NCBI GenBank assembly: GCA_033980235.1
Contig: CM067066.1
Span: forward strand, 34,201,180-34,265,179
Direction of reading: 5' to 3'
DNA from: Diadema setosum
Lineage: Eukaryota > Echinodermata > Echinoidea > Diadematoida > Diadematidae
Length of the DNA stretch: 64,000 bases
Position 1 is the first letter of the stretch. Every line of letters starts with the position of its first letter. The translations under genes and the position numbers were made by a program. The notes below the pieces were generated by a model. It was given only the letters and a program-made list of their open reading frames with translations. It was not told the origin of the DNA and searched no databases. Positions 55,571 to 64,000 of the stretch are shown here, one piece after another.

Positions 55571-58500
55571 AACTACTACACAACGACATCACACTCTACT
55601 ACTGTAAAAGCTGTTATTTTCGCAAGTAGGGTTTAATTTTCATGAATTTTGTGAATCACTGTTCGACTGCAAATTCAACAATGCACAAAAATATTGCAAA
55701 CGGACAAGCATTAGTGCACTTACCATAGCCACAGCGTCAAATCTGTGAAAACATCTTACGAAAATGTCTGTGACCCCTTCCTTCATTCACGAAACTATTT
55801 GTACGTGGCTATAACAGCTTTTAGAGTACTAGTACACTATACTACTTTACTAATAATATATTAATACTACACTTAAATACACTACACTTCACTACACAGT
55901 ACAATACAACACGGCATTATGCTGACATTTCAATGGAATATCAGAACGACATGGCATGGTACAAACCTGAGACACATTGCAAACACCTTGCGTGCATTGC
56001 GGTGGACAAACTGGATTGGGAACCCCTTGAATGTGTGCCCGTCCGGCACCGCCCTCCTTATCGCCTGCTGGAACTCCTCATTACCGGGCGACAGCCCCGT
56101 GGTCCTCTCCAGCTCGTAGGCCGCCAGGGCGGGGTTGAGAAGGAAGCTGAGCTCCTCGTCCCACACACTGGTCAGTCCAATGTCCTGCGAAGGGTTAGTG
56201 AGACACAAACAATGATGATTATGAAGATATGGAGACGTGAGCCTGTACAGCGCCAACTGTATAAGGAAAATCCCACCATGGTATGTTGCTTTGTATGAAA
56301 ACCAAAATCAGAGAAGTAAATCAGTGAAAATCTAGGGGGGGGGGGGGGGAAATCACAGCATTCAAATGCTTTTGAGATGCAAAATTATGTAAAATGTTTT
56401 TTTTTTCCCATAACTGCTAGGATTCAGAAAAGGGAATCCCTTCATTTTAAAGGAAAATATCAACACAATTAAGGTTTTTTTTTTTTCTGATAGGAGCACT
56501 TACCATGTTATATAAAGTGCTGAGTTATAACTTGTGTCAGACAAAACACTTGTAGCCATTCAGAGCTTGTCTCATGATTTCAACCATTTCAATAATACGG
56601 TTGACATAACTACATTTGACAACTGCCCAACTATCTACTTCACCACAGTACAGTTGAACCTCTATTATCCGGCCTCCCTTTATCCGGATCTCTCTATTAT
56701 CCGGACGCAATCTCGCTGTGATTTTTTTATCTTTTATTAATAATTACTGGAGGAAACACACATGAATTACATATACTTGATACATTTCTTAATAATTATT
56801 TAGGTAAATCATCCCAAGAATTTATAAAAGAAAATGATTTCCGCTTGCAAACACGAACCTCTATTTTGGGGTCTGTTACTGAGTGTAACAATGAAAAGGT
56901 CGCAGTATACACATTACTACATGTGGTACTACAATGGGCTACATCAGTACATGTGTATGTGTATGTACCATAGAGCTCTATTATACGGTATGTACATGTA
57001 TAAAGCATTGAGTCTCCCGTATCCGGCCAAATCCCTTATCCGGATGAGCCCCGGTCCCGACTTGTCCGGATACGAGAGGTTCAACTGTATCATGGGAGGG
57101 AAGGAAATATTGGTAGCACAACAACATGTCACACATTCTGACAACAAACAAATCACCACCACAATGATATCAGACTTAAAGTAACAAGAAAACTTTATTT
57201 TTCCCTCCCCTCAAGCGCCATCGTTCTGTCTTGATCCATCTTCTCCGAACAGGCCACACCCACTTTGCACAAAAATGCATATTCATGACAACAGTATCAA
57301 CGACGATGTCCATGAAACCTACCTTTCTGTGGTCTACGGTCAGCGCTCTCAGCTCGAGCTCAAGCTCATCGCTGACCAGGGCGTGGTCAAAAGAAGACGG
57401 CACCAGGGGTGGGATATTGGGCCAGTGAGACTGCAGACAAGAAAATGAGAGAATGGGGAGGTAGAGCACATATGAAAGACATCCTTTTTCTATTCATTTT
57501 AAAACAATATTGGTGGCACTGAACAGGATGTCTCTTTGACCTGACAACCATTAACTTCCCTTACATAGAAATGAACAGCACACTAATCATTAGATTTTGT
57601 GTCGAAGTTTGCTTTCTTACAGGCATTACACAGCATACCACATCTCTGTAGTATTGCTCAGCTATTACAACTCTACAGCAATTATTTCATGCTACAGACA
57701 TTACTCTTTTTGATTTGTTTTCATTTTAGAATGTAAATTAAGTGATGATTTGTATGTTGGTCAACTAAAGACTTGCAATGTGGGATATTATCACCTCAAT
57801 TATTTTGTGCTTGTGATCTAGATAATGGTTTTCACAAAATTTATGAACCTTGACTGTTTGCTTTCACTTGAAGGGCTGTAAAAACTATCAGTTTGTCATG
57901 ACAAGGTCACAAGGTCACAAGGATCTCCGATTTCACCTTTTCATGTCCTATACCTCATAAATACACCGCAACAGCAATAGAAGATCAGGACTGCCACATT
58001 CACCGAGTTAAGAAACTATTCATCAATGTAAGCAAGCTTGTTTAATACAATGAGCCTTTTCTGTATTCCCCGAATATGCCAATGGCAATGGCTCACCACA
58101 TTTGACGGACCACACACCGAGGAGATGGCGTCAGCGCTCATGGCTTTCCATAGTGAGGAGTCGTGGAGGTCGAAGTAACACAGCTCAACTTTATCCGTGG
58201 GCTGGTATACACACAAAATAAGTACAGTTGAACCTCTCGTATCCGGACAAGTCGGGACCGGGGATCATCCGGATAGGGGATTTGGCCGGATACGGGAGAC
58301 TCAATGCTTTATACACGTACATATACATACACATGTACTGATGTGGCGAACTGTAGTACCACATGTAGTAATGTGTATACTGCAACCTTTCGTTGTTACA
58401 TTTGGGGATGTTTGGGGATGTTAAAATGTCTGAAGGTAAGCAATTTGGAAGGAAATTTGATGTAATGTATGTTAATCATGTTCGAAGTAATATGTAATTC

Positions 58501-61500
58501 ATGTGTGTTTGTGTAGGAGTTCTCAAGGAGTTAGGAATCCCCCTTTCCCTCCATAATTATTAAAACAAAAATCACGGCGAGATTGCGTCCGTATAATAGA
58601 GAGATCCGGATAAAGGGAGGCCGGATAAGAGAGGTTCAACTGTATGCAGACAAGGATAATAACAGTGCTTTGTTCAATTGTGCAAATTTCAACACATAGT
58701 TATTGCATGATTACGTAATGATTGTGCCCAACTGCGCACAAGATTAACTTTGAGCACTTTCCTGGAAATTAAGTATTGACAAATGCCATGTAAGATATTC
58801 TTTACAGATTACGTAGTGAGAAAATTGGTCAAAGCAGGTGATACACAGATGAAAACTAGCATAATATCTTGGTTGAAATAAAAGTAAAGGTCTCCTCAAA
58901 GTGACTTCAATATGGGAAAAATACTGACATTAATCTCTCCCTACAGAATTACTTTGCAGTAACACATGTATATACATACTATAATTAAGCGTATGCATCA
59001 AGTACTTTCGAAGGTACAGAGAAAATAGTGTAACTTCAGAACTAAATGGTACAATTTTAGCATAACCAGACCTTTGACCCTTGACCCTATAACCCCAAAG
59101 TTCCCCAAAGAATTATTGTCAGGCAATATCTGTCAAGTTTCATAATGACACCTTGAGCCATTTCAAAGCAATGGAGAAAAAAAGTAGAATTTTAGCATCT
59201 TCATTTGATCTTTGACCTTTCGCCTTTGACCCTATGGCCCTTAACTTTCCCTTCAGAATCATTATCTTGTAATACATGCATGTTACACTAAATTTCATGA
59301 GAATACTTCCAGGCACTGCAGAGATATGGGGGGGGGGGGGGAGTGATTTTTTTTAGAATTTGACCTTTGACCTCGAGAGTGTGCACCCAAGAATTGATAG
59401 GGCCAGCTTTGTCCGTCCACACTCGTATATACATACGCACATATGTCAAGTTTCATTCAGATACCTAAAACGATTCTTAAGTTATGTTGCCTATAAACTC
59501 AATTACGGACAGAAAGACAGAAAGATGGACGGATGGAAGGACAGACAGACTGCCGGATGGACAACCTGAAAAACATAATGCCTCAGATGACACTTTGTGT
59601 CGGAGGCGTTAAAAAAGCACACACGATTACAACAATTTGATACATATTTCAATCAAACAATGTTATCTGATTTTGTGATGTGAAGAGCTATTCACATAGG
59701 CAGCAGTCATATAGACATAGGACCAGAAGAGGATGCCGATGGGCCTTTAATCCTCATCGATTCGTTGTTTACCTCTAATTACTGCCATTTAGAATGTACA
59801 TCTTCCCATGGGACGCACTCTACTAGAATGTGGGGAGATTGGTATAAATAATTCACGAGATGCCGCAACAAGTCAGTGAGGGGGAGAGAGAAAGGGACCG
59901 AGGATGAAAAAAACTGAATAATACATTGGATATTTTCAAGAGTTCAGTACGGTTAGCTGAAGATGGATATGAATGAATTACATGATAACGGAATGTCTCA
60001 GATGGGGCTTGTGAGCTCTTGAGGTAAATCTCGTTATTTTTCTCTCCATGAAAAACAGGCAAATCCTCCACCTCTATCTAAAGGCCATTGGGAATAATCA
60101 GTTGAATACATTTCAAAGAATCTAAGATGCCGCTGGCTTTGCAAGAGAGTGGACTGTCCTCGGTATGGCATTTAATACTTAGGTGATTTTTCTAGGTGAT
60201 TCAGTTAATTATTTTTCTGAGTAGTTTCATGCACCTGTATTAAGACAAAGCCTATTTGAAAATGTGAAGTCCTACGTCACAAGCTGCAGAGCTGAAGGAT
60301 CTTGACACGTAATTTCATAGGATTTGCAGTTTAAAAAATCCAAAAACATTTCTTTATCAACGTCATTACTAGTCATACATTTGCACATGAAATAAAGAAT
60401 GAACACAGCATCACCCACAATCATCTTCAGCTTTAAGTATGAATGCCAATACATATCTCTACTCATGTACTTTGTGGTTTCCAGATCAGGGATACACGAT
60501 TAAATGAAACTCTTGAAAAGTTTCCTGCATCAAAATATTCTGCTTCCCACCAACTCTACGAAGAACTTTGAAACTTCTCAACATATGTTTTGCACACATG
60601 AAACCCAAATAAAAAAAAACTTGGCGACATTTCTATCACGCTATCCCGCAGACAACACAGAATACTTTGAACCTGACACAGTGATTGTTGCCAGTAGCTT
60701 CCATGTGAGTTGCCATTCGAGAAACAAAAAATCCTGTTTTAATGTTACTCCGGACAGATTTGTGACAAAAGACAAAGACTCAGCTTAAGAAGATTTCCAT
60801 CACTTCTATGACTCTTGCTAGATATAAAATTGCTTGTTTGTTTGTTTGTTTCATTTCCATCTGAGAAGATGGCTGGATAGCCTGTATTCAGCTGCAATAG
60901 CTGGTCTTCCATGGGGTCCAGATGGATGTAAGGCAGGACCATTTCACCAGGTTAAACATCCTGCTCTTTGCAATGAATAAATAAAGTGTGATCTTTTACA
61001 TGCATAAGTTGTGACTCTCTCAAACACAAGACCTCCTTTTTATGTCCTATCTGAGGAACAGAATGTTTTGCCTCTTACTAGAGGAGACAGTATGATTACA
61101 CACAACAATGCTTAGTGGAATCCGGGAATCGAACCGGGGTCCTTTGGATCGTGAGGCAGATGCGCTACTGACTTGTCTAACGTATGCCACAACCTTGGTG
61201 TGTACCTTGACTCAATTATGACAATGTCTGCACAAATTCAATTTGTTTTGAGATCAGTTCGAAGTAAGTTACACAATTAAGGTTTATAATCCATAAAAAT
61301 CTTAACAGTAGTGCTACAGTACTAAGAAAAATTTTAATGCATTGATTTCATCCTGCCTGGATTTCAGTAATGGCCTCCTGTTCAGTTTGCTTCTAAACTT
61401 ATTAGCAAAATTACAAAAATTACAGAAGTCAGCTGCTCATGTAATAAACCCCTCCAACAAACACAGTCACATCACACCAGTCCTGAAATTACTCCACTGG

Positions 61501-64000
61501 TTTCCTGTAGAGCAACATATTATTTTCAAGATTCTTTTGCTTTTATTTCACTGTTTAAATGGCTCTGCTCCAAAATACAACACCAGCCTGGTCAACCAAT
61601 ACATTCCCTCTAGACTTCTACGTCCTCAGAACTCTTGCATTATCTCTAGGGTGCACACAAAGTGGGGGAATGAACCTACTTGGCCAACAATAACTGATCG
61701 CCATTACTTTTCTTCAATGTACTTACTGTACTGTTTCACTCTCTTTCTTGTGCGCAAGTAACTCATATTTTGCACAAATTGCGCCCGGAGCATTTAATTA
61801 ACAGACTGATTTGGCATCTTGTACACTTTATATACTACTACTACTAAATTCAAATTGCCATTCAAATACTACTTTCTCTACCAGATCTATCCCCGAATAC
61901 AGGGGGTAAAACTTTTGTTTCGTTTTTTTTTCCCCCGTTTCCTTTCCATGCACATAATTTTCAGCACAGAGACGACTTCAGATAACATGTACCCCATCTA
62001 GTCCCCTGAATCACACATTTCCAAATGGCTTATGATTACCTGACAGTTTGCATAGAAGGCCTGGTGATTGAACACACAGCCAATGGTGCGGTAGGGGTAC
62101 TGAGGCGTGGGCTGCTCCACGGATGGGGGATCATTGGGATTCACAGGACGGTGGATGTACCTTGGTAGTCAATGGCAGAATGAAGGAATGATGACTAGAT
62201 AAATGGTGACGTAAAGAATTAAGACAAATACATGAATAGAAGAGTAACAGTGTTTAAATACACACATTCATAAATTTACAAACATACTTACGACCATACA
62301 AATTTTGTACATGCATATACACATGCATACACACACATACATACAAACATACAGAAAATGCAGAGTACAACCTCGACATCTGACCTAGAATCTGTGTCGT
62401 ATCAATCAATGTCCCTGTCATACTTCACCCATTGAACATTTGAAACACATCTGACCTTCCATCACCTCCCAAAATCAATTTTACAAATTAGCAGAACTGA
62501 TCTGAAACCAAGAAAAGCAATAACAGCAACCCTCTTGGTGCAGAGGCACACAGAGTGAATTGTTATGTCACGTTCATCCCAGTTTATGACAGTTGAATTA
62601 TCGTACAAAGAACGACAAAGCTGACGTTTAACCTAAGGGTTTGACCTCTAACCTTGCAATCCCTTCATCTTCAGTGATGATCTATGTTTACCAACAAGAC
62701 AACTGACTGCACAATTGTTATTCTTGTGTAGCCGATATTTGAAAATGTGGTGTGAGATACTGGTATGTAATCATCAAAAAAAGATTGCATTGATATTGTT
62801 TGCAATGTCAGAAGCCTTTTTGATTTCCTCACTGCACTCCATGTTTAGATAGTTTGTCAAAAATCAGACAGAAGCAGAAAAGTCAAACACAGCATTACAC
62901 AGAGTCCAAAGAGTCACATGACACGTCACATGACATGTCAAATTACCTCTGACAGGTGAGGCTCTCCCAGAATGTGACCAGTCCGTCCGAGCCTGAGGTC
63001 ATGACCCAGGAGTGCGCCTGACCTCTGCCCTTTGTGCCCACACAGATGAAAGCGTTGAGGCCGAACCCCAGCAGCAGACTGCACAGTAGTACTGCATGAT
63101 CTTCACAGTCCTGGCAGGAGGGGAAGGGTTAATCTTTCAGCACCTGGAGGTTTCTTGCAAATCAACCTTAACTCACTTCCTCAGCAAGTTTATCAAGAAG
63201 TGAGACTATCCTCCACAACGGCATTTCTTGTTTTTTTGTGTTTTGTTTTTGCAACACTGTAACACTGATTGGGGTTTATATGAATAGCTGATTTGGCTGC
63301 AGCTTCCTCTGGGTAGGCTCACTGATACGAGCTGTTTCACAAAAAATGGACCAAGTGTAAGAGAAGAAAGCATCTTCAGATTTGCACCTATCGCTTGCTG
63401 GCTCACTCATCTACAGCACTATCAACTGAGCCGAGGCCAGTTCATGGGAGCAACATGATGAACTTTAAACAAATACCTTCTTACCTCCATTTCCTCCCTG
63501 GTCCAATAAATAATTGAAAGAGTCTGTAGAAAGACATATTACTACGATAAAAAAGGATTAGACTTTTCAGGTAAGTATGCCACTGAAAACATGTTTTTTT
63601 CTGTCTTTTGGAATATTGTTAAAATTAAATGTCATTTATAAGTAGCATCATTATCATTCCTAGTTATTTTTTTTAATAATTCTATATTTTTCAATGTGTG
63701 TGTTGTTGTTTTTTTGTTTTTTTTTGCAGCAGCAAACGTGGGATTATCCAGCTTCCACAGTATATTTATAGCCAAATTTTGGGGTAAATTAGGCAAAAAC
63801 TAGCAACAGGGTAAGGATGTAGACTCAACATGGCATCTCTCTCACCCCTTTATTCTTGCAGATGAAGGCATGGACGCTGCTCCATATTTCTTTCGGCTGT
63901 CCCCCTCCCACGGCAGACACCCGCTCGTACCCAACCACGCTGACAAATCGGGCGGCATGCCGAGGAGAGTCCAGGAGGCGGGCCCCCGAGAGCAGCTTGA
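53096..64000 (-). CDS. CEP76: CEP76, centrosomal protein, C-terminal half (7 exons, 5' end outside window)
   Basis: The spliced exons give 335 residues and stop; the human protein is about 659 residues, so roughly the N-terminal half, including its C2 domain, is right of the window. The visible part carries the transglutaminase-like peptidase fold of CEP76: Cys in GDCEDHA, His in AHSWVMT, then acidic FWES, followed by the conserved C-terminal region (VFNHQAFYANCQ, SVWDEELSFLL, AVPDGHTFKGFPI, WVMFACKYKSVL). Known role in vertebrates: a CP110-associated centriolar protein that limits centriole reduplication. Whether the Cys-His site is active is not settled by sequence. All junctions are GT-AG and in phase. 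Convergent with RPGRIP1L, another ciliary/centriolar gene. Confidence 0.96.
53270..53815. repeat. Palindromic TTTTCGCG repeats (family I), copies 2 and 3
   Basis: 53270-53492 runs from CTGCAAAACCAGAAATTTTC to GCGAATATTTCTGGTTATAC. 53675-53815 is a shorter relative. Both contain CGCAAATT/AATTTCGC motifs and a CAGACAAGAACTT or GTCTACACT core. Confidence 0.5.
54205..55482 (-). mobile_element. Helitron-like element with TGACCTTTGACC repeats
   Basis: On the - strand the 3' end is the hairpin GTCGC-CAAA-GCGAC, then ATTTCTAG and a flanking T; the 5' end is TTTTTATGCCTCCGCC after A. A CGGA/GGAC microsatellite (55412-55430) lies near the 5' end. The interior has a tandem block of about 148 bp (54969-55112 and 55117-55265) and many TTGACCTTTGACC runs. 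The terminal sequence resembles 10433-11330. Confidence 0.55.
55600..55832. repeat. Small palindromic element, ACTGTAAAAGCTGTTATTTT type
   Basis: ACTGTAAAAGCTGTTATTTT at the left; at the right GGCTATAACAGCTTTTAGAG, which is its inverse with few changes. Non-coding. Confidence 0.55.
55967..56184 (-). CDS. CEP76: CEP76 exon 6 of 7 in window
   Basis: DIGLTSVWDEELSFLLNPAL..., ELERTTGLSPGNEEFQ, AVPDGHTFKGFPIQFVHRNA, ending AMCL plus AG. Human: DLGLTTVWEDQLSYLLSPAL. Acceptor CTTCGCAG, donor GTTTGT. Confidence 0.98.
56649..57089. mobile_element. pogo-like element P, copy 1 (ATCCGG type)
   Basis: CAGTTGAACCTCTATTATCC at 56651 and ATACGAGAGGTTCAACTG ending 57087, flanked by TA. Repeated ATCCGG motifs inside both ends. 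437 bp, non-coding. Inverted relative to copy 2. Confidence 0.8.
57323..57430 (-). CDS. CEP76: CEP76 exon 5 of 7 in window
   Basis: SHWPNIPPLVPSSFDHALVS..., to LTVDHRK, phase 0 to 0, 36 codons. Human has LPPFPPLCASTIDASVTSNE. Acceptor CTGCAG, donor GTAGGT. Confidence 0.95.
57431..58096 (-). other. CEP76: CEP76 intron, nothing recognised
   Basis: AT-rich spacer between two exons that together lie between the inverted pogo-like copies. Confidence 0.6.
58097..58201 (-). CDS. CEP76: CEP76 exon 4 of 7 in window
   Basis: PTDKVELCYFDLHDSSLWKA..., to GPSNV, phase 0 to 0, 35 codons. Human PSDAVETCVFDLNDESKWKP. The acceptor TATACCAG has a poor pyrimidine tract and lies 22 bases from the end of a pogo-like element. 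Donor GTGAGC. Confidence 0.96.
58223..58644. mobile_element. pogo-like element P, copy 2 (ATCCGG type)
   Basis: CAGTTGAACCTCTCGTATCC at 58225 and GATAAGAGAGGTTCAACTG ending 58642, flanked by TA, 418 bp. Its left half matches the reverse complement of the right half of copy 1 nearly base for base. Confidence 0.8.
58990..59616 (-). mobile_element. Degenerate Helitron-like element with TGACCTTTGACC runs
   Basis: The right end GTCGGAGGCGTTAAAAAA and the CGGA/CAGA microsatellite (59505-59560) match the right side of 54205-55482, as do CAAGTTTCAT blocks and CTTTGACC runs. The CTAG end is not found, so it is truncated on the left. Confidence 0.5.
59617..60829. other. CEP76 intron stretch, nothing recognised
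   Basis: No exon or repeat family was recognised between the Helitron-like and SINE-like elements. Confidence 0.55.
60831..61197 (-). mobile_element. tRNA-headed SINE-like element with AAAC tail
   Basis: On the - strand, a tRNA-like head (61197-61118) contains a B-box GGTTCGATTCC and an approximate A-box TAGACAAGTCAG. A body of about 270 bp follows, ending in an (AAAC)n tail at 60851-60833. Head, body and simple-repeat tail fit a SINE. The acceptor stem does not pair, so it is not a working tRNA. Confidence 0.6.
61300..61765 (+). pseudogene. L2/CR1-like ORF2 C-terminal fragment
   Basis: The + frame 61342-61761 contains LQKLQKSAAHVINPSNKHSH, then HITPVLKLLHWFPVEQHIIF, FKILLLLFHCLNGSAPKY and YIPSRLLRPQ, the RT-distal C-terminal block of L2/CR1 ORF2. 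The frame loses similarity after HTKWGN. 5'-truncated. Confidence 0.85.
62040..62160 (-). CDS. CEP76: CEP76 exon 3 of 7 in window
   Basis: Completes Arg, then YIHRPVNPNDPPSVEQPTPQ..., VFNHQAFYANCQ at phase 0. Human YIHKPTNPDEPPVAEQPKPL. Acceptor CCAAG is non-pyrimidine just before AG; donor GTAATC. Confidence 0.97.
62161..62946 (-). other. CEP76: CEP76 intron, 786 bp
   Basis: CA/CATA-rich patch 62250-62350. Nothing else recognised. Confidence 0.6.
62947..63110 (-). CDS. CEP76: CEP76 exon 2 of 7 in window, peptidase-like core
   Basis: DCEDHAVLLCSLLLGFGLNA..., CVGTKGRGQAHSWVMT, TFWESLTCQ plus AG. Contains the Cys and His of the transglutaminase-like fold. Human DCEDHANLLCSLLLGYGLEA. Acceptor CTGCCAG, donor GTAATT. 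Confidence 0.98.
63485..63523 (-). other. CEP76: Candidate 39-nt cassette exon
   Basis: Acceptor TGTCTTTCTACAG and donor GTAAGA bound 39 bases that would add TLSIIYWTREEME between KNKG and DCEDH in phase. Not in the human alignment; it could be a rare alternative exon or chance. Confidence 0.3.
63846..64000 (-). CDS. CEP76: CEP76 exon 1 of 7 in window (runs off the right edge)
   Basis: KLLSGARLLDSPRHAARFVS..., VVGYERV, EIWSSVHAFICKNKG at phase 0. Human ARFVSVLGYERAP...ELWCTMLAFLCRNKG. Donor GTGAGA. The exon's start is outside the window. Confidence 0.97.

Noticed and set aside
61118..61197. tRNA-Val-like gene on the - strand
   Set aside because: The B-box is good, but the acceptor and anticodon stems do not pair and the sequence continues into a SINE-like body and tail.

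Overview
This window is animal nuclear DNA. Genes are split into short exons by GT-AG introns, and the introns and intergenic space are packed with small repeats. Exon sequences resemble animal ciliary proteins throughout. The intron size, the overall AT-richness and the repeat types (TTAA-flanked foldback elements, pogo-like elements, elements carrying TGACCTTTGACC runs) suggest a marine invertebrate deuterostome such as an echinoderm. That taxonomic guess is inference.

Two genes point toward each other. On the + strand, 29 exons from 3007 to 41869 encode the last 1273 residues of an RPGRIP1L-type transition-zone protein: long coiled coil, two central C2 domains, an acidic and proline-rich linker, and the C-terminal RPGR-interacting C2-like domain. 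Its first exons lie left of the window. On the - strand, seven exons from 64000 down to 53096 encode the last 335 residues of CEP76, a centriolar protein; its N-terminal half lies right of the window. Every exon join was checked for phase and the frames close throughout. The two 3' ends are about 11.2 kb apart, and that interval holds only repeats and probable 3' UTRs.

Layout: 1-2830 holds the 5' part of a non-LTR retrotransposon (- strand) broken by a 779-bp TTAA-flanked element. 3007-41869 is RPGRIP1L. 41870-53095 is intergenic and repeat-rich (telomere-like array, a 1.5-kb terminal-inverted-repeat element, a pogo-like element, a 180-bp TTA array, a third copy of the TTAA element). 53096-64000 is CEP76 with pogo-like, Helitron-like, SINE-like and L2/CR1-like insertions in its introns.

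The most notable observations are these. A 545-bp foldback element sits exactly in the TTAA formed by the last Leu codon and stop codon of CEP76, so its target duplication preserves the stop. Two inverted pogo-like copies flank two CEP76 exons, a layout that favours exon circularisation. A piggyBac-like TTAA family has three copies, one of which interrupts an otherwise open retrotransposon frame. A repeat family has a degenerate TTAGGG core between GGGCAATTACCCC ends. Two in-frame candidate micro-exons (12 and 39 nt) lie in introns. No prokaryotic systems, CRISPR arrays or convincing functional tRNA genes were seen.
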